Below are positions 1-11,182 of a DNA stretch of 64,000 nucleotides, piece after piece; position 1 is the stretch's first letter; every line of letters begins with the position of its first letter. The notes under the pieces were generated by a model that did no database searches, was not told the origin of the DNA, and saw only the letters and a list, made by a program, of their open reading frames with translations. This stretch comes from Patella vulgata (lineage: Eukaryota; Mollusca; Gastropoda; Patellidae): assembly GCF_932274485.2 (NCBI RefSeq), contig NC_065883.2, positions 61,485,210 through 61,549,209 of the forward strand, given 5' to 3'. The position numbers and the translations under genes were made by a program.

Positions 1-627
1 TCATTGACAGAATAAGGCGACATAGCATATCAAATAATTTCTCCATCTAACAAACAGATTTCAGAAAAAAAAACACGACGCCAGATCATCGCTCATTCTT
101 GTTTTTATCCAGCTTCATCATTTTTCACAATCCTTTGTATGTTTAAGAAGTGTGAAGGTTTTTTTTCTTTATTTGGTTATTGTTGTGTCCGTGTAGTCAG
201 TGACCTTGTGATCCCACCCACTAGGCTTTTTTGATCTTGCATAAAAGAACACTTCAAAACAACACATGGGAGTTGTCTCCCCTAGGGGAATATGTACACA
301 ACACCCTGAGTATATTTTCTAAAAGATTTAAAGTGGACAGTTACGTTGCTAGATTAGCGATGTACATTTATTGTAATTTGTATGTTTATAACAGCTTTAA
401 ATAATTCAGACTATAACACCGCAAACACGACAGCGTTCATTTGCATGACTGGTTGCTTTTTGACGTCGACAATAATAATAGAGACACCAGACCTGTCAGT
501 TTTACAATAGTCTCTACGTCATTACCCAGTTGTTCTTTTATCAACAATGTTTAATCAATCTGGGCAATTTTACATCTTGTAAATGCGATTGTGGTTTCGT
601 CCGTAAATTTATTTAATCTTATTTAAT
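1..627. other. Unique AT-rich sequence, no gene seen
   Basis: No reading frame, repeat family or RNA gene is recognisable. Near 268-288 there is a short GGGAGTTGTCTCCCC motif. Its reverse core, GGGAGACAACT, recurs once at about 15,028, so it may be the end of an old short element, but no partner end is visible. Confidence 0.5.
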
Positions 628-966
628 ACTATAGTTAAGAAATAGATAATGAAAAGAGAATATGTTGAAAATTCCAGTAAAGTACTTCACTCCGAGTCTA
701 GATATCGGCGATACAATTATAGTCTAGCCTAGATCGTCATTACTACTGTTGTAACGATAATAAACAAAGTCTCGATTATCCAATTTTACGGTAACCGCAT
801 CAACCGCAAAACGTATTTAAATCTCCTTAATATCACAGCCACCCAATGGCATCGAGGATTGATTATGGTCTTGATAAGTTAATTAATGTCTTATTAATAA
901 TGTATATAACATTTCGGGCCCTAAAGCAAGACCTACAACAGGTGGATTTAGCAGCCTCTTATATAC
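628..966 (-). mobile_element. TTAA-flanked MITE, family C, copy 1 (truncated)
   Basis: This is a diverged copy of the family seen whole at 6,814-7,195 and 18,566-18,961. Shared landmarks in order are the region preceding a gap near AATATGTTGAAAATTCCAG, the TCTCGATTATCC block, the GATTGATTATGGTCTTGATA block and the head segment near 942-966. The end with the internal GAGAACTGCC block is missing, so no target duplication can be read. It has no coding capacity. Confidence 0.7.
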
Positions 967-2169
967 AAGTAGAATGTGATGACGTTCATAAATCTTCATA
1001 GAATTGGCTCCAACATGAGACAGGGTTGCCTAAAATTGTAAACAAAATGACCTAGTTGTTCACAGAGTTATAATAACCGTATCTGTCACTCTCAAGCGTT
1101 GATACTGGTTACCAAGACTCTTCGGAGCAGACCAGTTTATCAGCATCACCAATGTCACTGAACTGTCCCATTCCCCCATTTGCTTAAAAAGACGAATGCC
1201 CATTAAATAACAAGGTAGATGATACTTATTGGTTTAGAATGTCATCTTTGGCATCACAGTTTTATAAGAAGCTAATTTAGTTGTAAAAAGATTAAAGAAT
1301 AGACATTTAGTATCCCCAATCTACATTATTGGTTAAATACGGTCATAGTTGTAAAAACTCTTCTGAAGGGGATGCTATTCTATTTAGATCGTTTTCACTT
1401 CGTCATAATCCAAGAAAAGTAGATATATTGTAATGATTTAAACAATAAGAAGAACGGTCTGAAATTGAGCGTAGCCTTCCCTCAAAAGTTTTCAACCAAT
1501 AATGCACTTCTAGATGAGAATAAACACCGCAAGCATTGTTCATTAATGAAATAAGGGTATAATAAAATGAGAGTGCTATTAAAAAATAACAATGTGGTTA
1601 ATCATGTTTACTGAAACTAGATTATGAGACTGTAGCGCTCACGTTATAAGTCCTCATAGTGGCGCTAAACTTAAAATCTACGGGTGTATGTCCACGAAAG
1701 CAAATCACTTGAAGGAGGTGGTCCACCTAGTTTTATGGTCCCCAGCCTTTCGGAGATCTATACTAGGTGGCTATTAACATGGGTTCGATCATCTGTCTGT
1801 CACACTTTTCGGAACAGAATAACCCTACTTCTAATGCAGAATATAGATGATCATTAGGTGAATTTCATAGTTCTATGAATTTCTTAGACTAAATTTTCAT
1901 GCTTTGGATACGACATCTAATTGAATAGGAAAAGTTCGATCCTGACCATTTTCTGCCCAGGTTAAGCTGAGTAATAAGCAATTTTTTTTGATTGACATGG
2001 GGGATATCAGCACCAACTTTCTAAACAACCTCATTCAAGATCCGCCTTACAATTAAAGATTGTGTTCGTGATATACCTGGCGCTGCTAAAATATCAGTCA
2101 AAGTGTGCCCCCCCCCTTCCCTTTCCCTTCGTAAATATTTTAGACGCGATAAAGGCCACAATTTGTAAG
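967..2169. other. Unique AT-rich spacer
   Basis: No gene, repeat family or RNA structure was recognised. A short poly-C tract lies near 2,107. No reading frame here has a plausible protein composition. Confidence 0.5.
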
Positions 2170-2472
2170 AAATGAAATGGGGTTTAACGTTTTACTATTG
2201 TTCTCCGACTGGGCTAATAAAGACGTCATACAGTGTGATAATATGAGCGCAATTTTGTCCGGACAGCGGCACGACGGCCTACTCTTCTATGGAAATACAT
2301 ATGTCATGGGTTCTTGTACGTAAACACCAATGTGTACGCGGGACCGTCCGTTCCATCCGTCTTACACCACACCGGAAAACCCCCGAGAAACCCTCTCGGC
2401 CAACACCAAGATCGATCACTGAACCTCGGGGTTAGCGAACCAACGTCTTATTTGCTGAGTCACCGCGGCTAC
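2170..2472 (-). mobile_element. SINE-A copy 1, old and diverged
   Basis: On the + strand the element reads tail to head. It opens with the tail block GAAATGGGGTTTAACG, continues through the central block ending in GGCCTACTCTT, and closes with a degraded tRNA-like head at about 2,400-2,472. Many changes from the 2,842-3,205 copy, and no clear target duplication, point to an older insertion. A short open frame on the + strand here is a by-product of the SINE. Confidence 0.8.
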
Positions 2473-2499
2473 CAGTTTATGAGAAATTTTTCTCAAATT

Positions 2500-2800
2500 T
2501 AGTGTGAAGCGTCTGGGCCATTAAAGTACGAACACTTTCACGACATTCCGTTCTGGAATCCTCCCACCGTTCCTGTTAGCCTTGTGAACGAAATAGAGGC
2601 TACAGTTTTTAGCGGATTTTGTTTCAGAGTTATGCGACCCTATCGATTTTAGGCGGGAGAATGAACCCAATTGATTCTTAAAATTTTGTGTGAAGGATTG
2701 AGATTAGAAAGAGCGACATCTGTTGATTCTCAGCATTCTAGGACTTCCTCTTCCAGACAATTGTGAACACCGTATAGATGAGATAGCTGCTGTAGTGTGG
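2500..2800. repeat. Diverged units of the TTGTGAACGCGATAGAGG repeat
   Basis: The phrases CTTGTGAACGAAATAGAGGC and CCCTATCGATTTTAGG match the units of the tandem array at 5,370-6,085. About two degraded units are visible, directly abutting the SINE-A head. Confidence 0.6.
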
Positions 2801-2841
2801 GTGTATTTCCACACTTTCTTGGACTATCTTTCTAAAAAGTG

Positions 2842-3205
2842 GAGGATCACGTGGCTAAGTGGGTAAGACGCTGGCTCGCTAGCCTGGAGGTCGGGTGTTT
2901 GATCCCTGCATTGGCCGAGAAAGTTCATCCAGATTTTCCGGCGTGGTTTCCCCTTGTCAGTGATGCAGGACCGAGGGCCTGACAAGGACAGCTGTATAGT
3001 CGTTCGGATGGGACAAAAAAACCGAGGTCCCGTGTACATATTGGCGTGCACGTAAAAGATCCCTTGGCAGTTTGAATTCGATATAAGAGTAGGCCGTAGT
3101 GCCGCTGCCCGGACAAAATTTCCCTTATAGCACACTGTATGACGTATGCCCGTCTTCATTAGCCCAGTTTAGGAGCAGAACAGTAGGACGTTAAACCCCA
3201 TTTCA
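2842..3205 (+). mobile_element. SINE-A copy 2, full length with target duplication
   Basis: This is the reference copy of SINE-A, about 364 bp. The 5' head is tRNA-like: TGGCTAAGTGGG near 2,852 fits the RNA polymerase III A-box consensus exactly, and GTGTTTGATCCC near 2,896 is a one-base-short B-box. The body follows and the element ends in GGACGTTAAACCCCATTTCA. A 12-of-13 bp target duplication flanks it: TTTCTAAAAAGTG at 2,829-2,841 and TTTCTAAAATGTG at 3,206-3,218. There is no reading frame of its own. SINEs are copied by a partner LINE that recognises the 3' end; that partner is not in this window. Confidence 0.93.
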
Positions 3206-3270
3206 TTTCTAAAATGTGATCGAGTATCTACCATCATCATCGGTTTACCAACATGCCTTCAGACTCATGG

Positions 3271-3412
3271 TATCATAGTGGTGGACATTGTTTCAAATCA
3301 GGAAAATGAAGCATCAAATATCCCAGGAGTAAGGATATCATTGTATCATGGTGGTGGACATTGTTTCAAATCAGGAAACTGAAGCATCAAATATCCCAGG
3401 AGTAAGGATATC
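3271..3412. repeat. Two-copy tandem duplication, about 73 bp unit
   Basis: The two units, starting at 3,271 and 3,344, differ at only a few positions and both end in CCCAGGAGTAAGGATATC. This is a recent local duplication. Confidence 0.9.
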
Positions 3413-5369
3413 TTAGATGGTGGAGGTCACCATGTTTTTGATAATTGGAATACTCGTTGTATCAACTATTTTGATGGAAATAGTAACACTTGTAAATTAT
3501 GTAAATTCGTTGAAACTTGATATATGTACTTTGTATGAAAATGTTATACCCCTTTAGAAATTTTTGTACAGTATTCTGATTTAAATTATATCAGTTTACC
3601 CTGTCTTTCCACATTTACTTTAGCTCAGAGTGATATTTACCCAAATGTTTGCACTATTGGCAAGCGTTTGCACATAATTTCTGTTGCAACTTCAGAAAGT
3701 GGAAGGGAATTTAGTCGACAAAATATTAAAACATATACAGGAAGTTTCTATAAACAAATACATGCGTGATTCGATTTTATTAAGTATTGGTAAAGTAGTT
3801 AGTCAAGATTTTGAAAAGGGGTTGATGTAAAACAAAGAGGAATTGTGTAATTATTGTATATATCTATATTGAGAAATTTAAAAAATGTAATTAAAATTAC
3901 TTAAACAATACTGCTAGCTAATTTATTTTATTTCTGCCGGAAAACATATATACTTATTACAGTAAAATAATACAAAAAAATATAGGACACTAAACCCCTA
4001 TTGCATAAAGATACAAAAAATTGGAACCTAAAATGAGCATTGGTAGGGCATGTTAACAAAATATAGCAACTTTAATGTATGCAGAATATTATTTGCATTT
4101 AATTATACCCGTTGTCTGTGAATTTGAAGAATGTCCACGCAGCGGAAATTCGCTTTCGCTAAGAAATGTTCTTGTCACTTTGGACCTTTTGTGTCGTTTT
4201 GAAACGGAATCTCACCTTGACAAGAATGACAACGAGTCATCTTTTAGCTGTAAAACAACACCTTAATTTACGAGAAAGCCTTAATTCATAATATTTATAT
4301 AATGAATCGATATTTTCACCTCTTCAAATGGTGGCCCTTTGCCAACAATTTGGCTTTGCCGCTTGGGGCGGTGTCAATCACCTAGCCTTTGATTGTTGAA
4401 GCATGACTGCCAAAAGTTTTTAACTGACGCCAAGATTTTAACTAATTTTATCAGAAAGTGCGTAAAATGTCATTTCCGTTGACCCGTTGGGAATGGTACA
4501 GACGGTATTGTTGCAACAGGTGTACTTCGTCATCAGGAAAGGTTGGACAGATGCGCATGCAGTGCTGATAGAATAGATAATGAGCTACTTGATTACACGT
4601 GCTGACAATTAATAAAAAAAACCGTTGTAGTCATTATTGAGATCTCCACTGTTTTTAAAGAGTTTCTCTGAATCTAACGTGCCGTGATATATAGATGATT
4701 TCAATTTCGTCGATCCATAAATTTCCTTAAAAATAAAAAAAAGAGTGTCAGTCGTACTTTTCGTGTAAAAATCAAACGCTGATCAAAAACATCCCCAAAG
4801 TCTCTGATGGTCGACATTTGGTCAAACATGTCGCCGACGTGGTACAGACACTTCAGTTTTTCATCACCAGCATTTGAGGATAATAATGCAGACATGAAGT
4901 TCCAAACAATAATCCAATGACCATTCACGCCGATAATTTGAGCAAGCCCATTAAGAAATTCATATTCAATATATCAAAACTGATGATGTATATCTGGCGC
5001 ATTTCGTTTGCGAATTTCGAGTTTGGCTGTGAATGAATTCATCGTAAAATACTACAGGCAATATTGAATTCTAAATTTATTTTATTTGTATTCGGTGTGA
5101 TTTTAATGTTATAAAAAACCGTGACTTGTTTTGACAACAAATGGATTAATTGAATAACTGAGATTGCCTCCCTGATTCATTCATTGTTGAGTTAATGTGA
5201 TCTTGACCCAGGAAGAATGAGTCCCAACTTTGCTGTGAAGAACCTTCCATTATTATACCGTCGGAATGGGTAATATTTATGAAACAAAAGCTTGTTTTCA
5301 CCAGAGAAATTAATAATGTGATGGTTTCAAGGATTTCAACATTTTTACAAGCCTGCATTTCAATGTGGG
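3413..5369. other. Unique spacer, no gene seen
   Basis: This stretch is AT-rich with short open frames on both strands. None has family motifs or plausible splice and start context. No repeat family of the window occurs here. Confidence 0.5.
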
Positions 5370-6085
5370 CGTATTATGTCGTCAGTCTGTCCGTCCGTCC
5401 GTCAACAATTGACTTGTGAACGCGATAGAGGTTACTGTTTTTGCCGAATCGTTTTCAAATTTGGTGTGAAGCATTGTGGTCACGAGAGGACGAAACTTGT
5501 ATTATTCCGCCTTCCCCACCAGATTAATGCCCCTTTTCCGAACACCCTGTGAACGCGATAGTGGCTATAGTTTGTAACGAATTCTTCTCAAATTTGGTGG
5601 GACACATTGGGGTCACATTGGGAAGTCGTGCGTACTGGGTACTTGATAGATACTACAGCTTTAACGGATTCGTTTTAAATATAGTGGGAAGCATTTGGGT
5701 TATGAAAAGATGCACCCTAACGATATTCAGCGGTCAGGAGTTATACCTCTTTGATGGAAATCTTGTGAGGCTACAGTTATTGATAGATGTTTTGAAGTTT
5801 GGTGGGAAGTATTTGGGTCATGTGACGATGCACCCTGTCGATATTCAGCTCTCCGCGTCTTTCCATTCTGGAATCCCCCCCCCCCTCTTGCCGAAAACCT
5901 TGTGAACGCGTTAGAAGTTATATTTTTTAACGGATTCTTTTCAAATTCGGGGCCATGAGAGAATGAGCCTATCGATATTCAGCGTTTCCAAAAAACCTTG
6001 TGAACATGATAGAGGTCAAAGTGTTTAATGTAGTCTTTCACGAACCATGTGATCATGGGTGGACGAATCGTATTCTTTGACTTTA
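5370..6085. repeat. Degenerate minisatellite, about 95-140 bp unit, six units
   Basis: Units recur with the phrases CTTGTGAACGCGATAGAGGC, ACGGATTCTTTTCAAATTTG and CCCTATCGATATTCAGCG. Unit starts are near 5,407, 5,547, 5,645, 5,761, 5,898 and 5,996. An open frame of 118 codons at 5,549-5,905 runs through the units and is best explained by the repeat. The same unit occurs at 2,500-2,800. Confidence 0.85.
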
Positions 6086-6813
6086 GTTCCGCGAAAGATG
6101 AAACAGAGATCCTGTTTCCTGGAGGCACCACTTATCAAACTTGGTCACCATTAAAATTGTCCTTTCGGATAAGCTGCTGTTCAACATAGCTGCTGCTGGT
6201 TATCATATTTATGTAGTAAAAGGTCTGTAACTTAACGAAACTCTAGTACCAAATGACAATGATTTAGACGTGTCACTATGTAATTCAGGAAGAAACACAC
6301 TACTGTAAGTATGTGTACATGTTTATTAGGTAAAAACGATATATTTAATTTTAGAAATTCATTAATTGTAGTCAAAGGCTTGTCACAAAGAAAATGATTT
6401 CTTATTTTAATGTCTTATGTCAGTTTTAGATACTAAAATAGCCGCAAGTGTACATGAAGGAATAAGTGAGTATTTACACCCAAAAATAACTCTTGGTGAT
6501 AACAGGTCTTTTATTTTAAAAAAAAGGTGATCAGCTATTTATATTAAGGAAGATTTAGTTCCGGGTTGTTGCGAAATTTGGGTTGACACTTTCTTAAAAT
6601 GTGAAATGAAACGGCATGGAGTTTAAGCTCCTAATTTTCTGCTTCAACTGAGCTCATGAAGAAGCCATCAAATAAACCTTTAGATACACACTCTGTCTAC
6701 CAAACATGAATATTCATCAAACCGTAGAGGAAATTTTAATTCAATTCTATACCAAAAGCTCAATAAACTCGGCATTGGAAAGGGAGAGAAAAAACTACAT
6801 TGGTGTTAATTAA

Positions 6814-7195
6814 ACATACATTATGTAAGAGCTAAATCTGTCTATTGCAGGTCTTTCTTAAGGCCTGAAATGTTATCTAAATTATTAATTAGACATTAAT
6901 TAACCTATCCAGACCATAATCAACTCTAGATGGCATCTTTAGTGGATTATGACCCGATTTACTGCATAACTTTCCTTCACGATTTAACGATTAAATGGAT
7001 AATCGAGATTATGCTGTTTATCGTACTGACTTTAGTAATGATGGTCAAGGCTAGGCGGAAATTCAATCGCTTTGTTCTAGGTTCATAGTGGATCAATTTG
7101 AATGAAATTTTCAGTAAATTGCCTTTACATTATCTAGTTTTTAACTGTTATAGTGAGAACTGCCAACTCGTTATCGAAACTCCCATAATGTATAT
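6814..7195 (+). mobile_element. TTAA-flanked MITE, family C, copy 2
   Basis: This is a complete copy of about 382 bp between TTAA at 6,810-6,813 and TTAA at 7,196-7,199. Its two ends are imperfect inverted repeats built on ATACATTATG. It has no coding capacity. TTAA target preference is shared by piggyBac-like and some other DNA transposons, but the termini do not match the usual piggyBac CCC start, so the superfamily is left open. Confidence 0.88.
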
Positions 7196-7199
7196 TTAA

Positions 7200-8196
7200 T
7201 GATGTGTCGTTGTGGTGGTATAAGATATTTTTAATATGAACTGTTTTATACCCATGACCTAAAATACTTTGCAGTTATTCCGTATTTGGTAAACATTTGA
7301 TAACAAAAACCTTGTACTCCGTATTTGGAGGACATTTGATACCAACCGTTCAATCCCCATGACTGTATGTACATGTACTTTCCTGTTATTCCGTGGTTGA
7401 AGAGTATTAAATACTAACCGTTATATCCCCAAGAACTTATACGCTTTTGCTTCTATCGCGCTTTTGGAAATTTTTGTTCTATTTTTACTATTTATTTTTA
7501 AAAATACCTATTAATTCCAATATACAAGATCAAAACTACCTGTAGAGCCGGAATGTAAAAGATTTCTACTATTGTCAAGAATTTATTGCCTGACTTGACA
7601 TTTTAACTAAAGTATGTGGTACTATATCCGAATGCGGAATAGATCTTAGTATCTACAAACATTCTAGCTGAATAACTTTTCTCTCTATCTTCATCTGTTT
7701 GGCCATAAACAAAGTCAGGCGACTGCCAACTTGAAGAGTCATAAACGGCGGGACTATTCTCATGGAGCGTAGCTGCCATGTGTAGGGCATAAATCAAGAC
7801 CAATAGTGTCTACCGTTCAATTCCACTGAACATAGCTTAAATATTTACTTGCAAATTGTCTCTCCGTTCCGTCTAGGACCATATTCTTTATAGAGCATGG
7901 ATTACTGAATGGCCGTAACTCATTAACTGTTTATTATTCTCCGTTAGTCTTTGACTTTCTGAATGTTAATTAGTTAAATATCAGCCAACACATTAAAACT
8001 GTTCGTTGTGTTCATTACAAGAGTATAAGTTTTAGTAGAGTTGGGATATGTAAGTAATATTTAAAGAATTTCTAAAATCCCCTGATAAATAGAATTACTC
8101 ATTGTTTTATTGTTTAAATATCAAACCTGCCATGACTGGGATGTTCAAGGATCTTAATTAATTTTAAAATCCTCCTTTATTTTATGAATGTCTGTT
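7200..8196. other. Unique spacer with weak local duplication
   Basis: Three loose echoes of 'ccgtatttgg...acatttgataccaa' occur at about 7,280-7,420, suggesting a worn minisatellite of about 60-70 bp. Otherwise no gene or repeat was recognised. Confidence 0.4.
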
Positions 8197-8205
8197 TCAG
8201 TTTCT

Positions 8206-8208
<3 letters not shown>

Positions 8209-8253
<45 letters not shown>

Positions 8254-8494
8254 GGGGTTAACGTCCACTCGACACAAACTAGGTCATTTCGGACTTTATT
8301 TTAATAATTCGCTTGCGCGTAGGGGTCTTTAGCAGAGGGAGGAAACCGGGGGACCCGGAGAAAACCCAAGAGGTTGGACATGCGACCATACTCCTTGTCA
8401 CGTACAACCGGGGATTCGAAACCACGCCAGTTGACTCAATGACGGGCTTTATGATACAACACGCACGTGCTAACCATTCGGCTACCCCCCCCCC
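8209..8494 (-). mobile_element. SINE-B copy 1, full length with 12 bp target duplication
   Basis: The + strand reads (GA)n, then the reverse of the GGACGTTAACCCCAT tail, the body, and the tRNA-like head ending in CCATTCGGCTA followed by a C run. In element orientation this is a G-run, TAGCCGAATGGTTAGC (A-box type), a TTTCGAATCCCC B-box, the body and a (CT)n tail. A perfect duplication TCAGTTTCTGAA lies at 8,197-8,208 and 8,495-8,506, so both the (CT)n tail and the G-run belong to the insertion. Confidence 0.94.
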
Positions 8495-8706
8495 TCAGTT
8501 TCTGAAAGTTATCGCCCTTAGATAGTAGTTTACATTGTAGTTGAATGGACAATTCGACCCAAATCTGTACTTTATTTTGTACAGTTGGGCCGGGGTCTTT
8601 ACTATCTTGCAATCGTAACAACGAGTTTTCTTGGAGGGGCAGGGATCTTATAACAAAAAGGATTCGAAACAGTTTAATCATTACCCTCTGTGGTGTTTGC
8701 AGGGGA

Positions 8707-8978
8707 TGCCTGCATTGGTCGAGAAAGTTCATTTTCCGGTGTGGTTCTCCCTTGTCAGTGATGCAGGACTGAGTGCCTGACAAGGACAGCTGTCTAGTCG
8801 TTCGGATGGCACGAAAAACCGTAAAAGATCCCTTGACAGTTTGAATTCGATATAAGAGTAGGCCGTAGTGCCGCTGTCCGCGCAAAATTTCTCTCATAGC
8901 ACACTGTATGGCCTATGCCCGTCTTCATTAGGTCAGTTCGGAGCAGAACAGTAGGACGTTAAACCCCATTTCATTTCA
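8707..8978 (+). mobile_element. SINE-A copy 3, 5'-truncated
   Basis: The element begins just after the B-box at CCTGCATTGGTCGAGAAAG and runs to the tail GGACGTTAAACCCCATTTCA. The tRNA-like head is absent. The portion around the ACGTGCACGCCAATGTG block is also deleted compared with the copy at 2,842-3,205. Long open frames on both strands here are by-products of SINE sequence. Confidence 0.88.
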
Positions 8979-9573
8979 CCTAAACTATGAGTGTTATATG
9001 GCTATTTATATATGTATTTACCATCTTCGTGTTTCCAGTTCAAGATTAACGTTAGTGTAGTCTGGGGTAATTTAGAGAATGATAAAAGTGTTCTTTTTAT
9101 GTTGTTTTGTTCTTCAGGGCGTTCGTGTATACGAGAAAATTTTGGAAAGTTATGGATGGTTTAACAAGTTTTACGGACGATTTTGTTTTTCTTGTCTACA
9201 ATGGTCAGTTGTATTGTCGATTATATTAGGCGTGTGTGGTTATTTCAATTGTGACATGACATAAAATTAATTAATTTTATTTTCCTGTTGAAAGTGATCA
9301 CCTTTTTTTTAAATTATGGTTGATGGACGATCTGGGTTTGTAATCGAGTCAGTTAAACCTGTAACAATCGTCGGCAACATGGAACTGTGTTTGGATAGGA
9401 ATTTGAATAACAGTAAATTCTGGAAATACAGCCATTTATTTGAAGAATCTTAACGTCAGTGCCCACCCCTTTGTAATAAATATTTTGTCTGGGCACTGCC
9501 AAAAAATACCTCTATAAATTAAAGTGATATCGTCAGATATTACAACTGTGTTGATTCATAATCAGCTATTTAC
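8979..9573. other. Unique spacer, no gene seen
   Basis: A short + strand frame of 61 codons at 9,079-9,264 is rich in Phe and Cys but has no family signature. No repeat was recognised. Confidence 0.45.
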
Positions 9574-9586
9574 TCAAAATCAAAAT

Positions 9587-9846
9587 GGGGGAGGGGGGTG
9601 ACTGAATGGTTAGCGTGCGCGCGCTGTATCATAAAGTCTGTCATTGAGTCGACTGGCGTGGTTTCGAATCTCCGGTTGTACGTGACAAGGAGTAGGGTCG
9701 CCTGTCCAACTTCGTGGGTTTTCTCCGGGTCCTCCGGTTTCCTCCCACTGCTCAAGACACCTATGCGCAAGCGAATTATTGAAATAAAATTGAACCATAT
9801 GTTAGTCCCGAAATGACCTAGTTTTGTGTTGAGTGGACGTTAAACC

Positions 9847-9875
<29 letters not shown>
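9587..9875 (+). mobile_element. SINE-B copy 2, full length with target duplication
   Basis: In order: a G-rich leader at 9,587-9,599, the tRNA-like head with GACTGAATGGTTAGCG, the B-box GTTTCGAATCTCC near 9,661, the body, GGACGTTAAACCCCAT, then (CT)n. A 12-of-13 bp duplication flanks it: TCAAAATCAAAAT at 9,574-9,586 and TCAAAAACAAAAT at 9,876-9,888. All open frames here are in SINE sequence. Confidence 0.94.
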
Positions 9876-9880
<5 letters not shown>

Positions 9881-10506
9881 AACAAAATACTTTATAGTTC
9901 TTCTGAGTTTCCCTTTATTCAACTTAAAGATAGATTTTAGGGCTGTTGTCTAACACTGGGCGTTTTTAAAGAAACTGTTAATACGCAGTGCAGACAGTTA
10001 AAAGACTCTAAAATATAATTTATCGATATCCCAGGATGATATGTCGTTCTCTGTTTTGCATGTATAATATTTATTATTAACTTATTAACATGCTTGGCAA
10101 CGGGACAAGAATGGGAAAGAGAAGACTGACTGACCCCGTCCCGTAATTAATTAGTGGACAAAGTTTTACGATCGCTTTGGTCACTGATCATCCCAGTGGA
10201 GATTCTGACCAGTCTTTCACGTCTACTGACACAGGGTTAATTACACCGTACCTAATTATGGGAGATGGACAAATTCTATTAGACGATTTTGGATATTGCT
10301 TTTATTAGTGATGCATGCTGATGAATTCTTGAAAACTTGATATAGTATTTAAGAGAACAAAATGAACAAGCTCCATATGAATTGTGTTGCCAACATGAAT
10401 TGTCACGAGCTGAATAAGGGGTAGTTTCTTTATGTCTATTATAGAATTTGGAACATAATGTCCACGAATTTGGAACATAATGTCCATATTTTATGACGTT
10501 AGATCA

Positions 10507-10745
10507 GGCCCCGAGTTCACAAAGTATTCTTAGACTTGGATTAAGAATTTACTCAAACTTGTTCGCCTTATTTGACCTAAAATATAGAGCTTTATAAAAC
10601 TTTTGTTGTTTTAATATATCAAATACATAAGTAAGAAACTGTGCAAATTTGTGTGTTTCTTGATCAAAGATATTTTTCATAAACAATGATTGAAAGTTGA
10701 GTAAATTATTAACTTAAGTCTGTGAATGCTTTGTGAAACCTGCCT
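10507..10745 (+). mobile_element. MITE family E, copy 1
   Basis: The left end GGCCCCGAGTTCACAAAG and the right end, ending GCTTTGTGAAACCTGCC, are inverted repeats of about 40 bp. Both contain the CTTAAGTTAAGAATTT type block, the right one as TTAACTTAAGTCTG. The interior is AT-rich without coding capacity. A second copy is nested at 13,883-14,088. The end sequence resembles short DNA transposons common in marine invertebrates; superfamily not assigned. Confidence 0.83.
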
Positions 10746-11020
10746 AGTTGCAAATATTCTTCAAAGACCAAATTGGCATTTTATCAGGTTCTCTTACAGG
10801 TCATTCCTAAGAAGGGACTAGTGAGACACTGCGTATATACATAAATTCTTTGCTCGTTTGAGAAAAACCTTGTAATTGTTTAAGTCCAACATTTTAATAA
10901 CCTCCAGGGTGACTGGACAAAACTGTAAAGCTCTGCTTACTATTTTAGATGGGATGAAAACACGAGATCACATTGGCGTATACGTAACAGAACCCCAAAC
11001 TGTTGGAATACAATCTTCCC

Positions 11021-11182
11021 GCTAACACTACACACGTACCCATAGAATAAACTCCAATGCCAAAATGAAATGACTGAAATGTTGTTTTGCCGTGACTTTA
11101 AGCTAACACTACACACGTACCCATAGAATAAACTCCAATGCCAAAATGAAATGACTGAAATGTTGTTTTGCCGTGACTTTAA
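11021..11182. repeat. Perfect two-copy tandem duplication, 81 bp unit
   Basis: Units start at 11,021 and 11,102 with GCTAACACTACACACGTACC and appear identical over the whole unit. Because 81 is divisible by three, a minus-strand frame stays open across both. I treat that frame as a by-product, because its residues match no family I know. Confidence 0.95.

Noticed and set aside
2824-3159. 111-codon minus-strand frame, with similar frames at 8,436-8,897, 25,664-26,043 and 43,504-43,770
   Set aside because: All lie in SINE-A sequence and translate the same noncoding element, so their mutual similarity is not evidence of a protein.
5549-5905. 118-codon open frame on the + strand
   Set aside because: It runs through diverged minisatellite units. 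Its residues follow the repeat and match no protein family.
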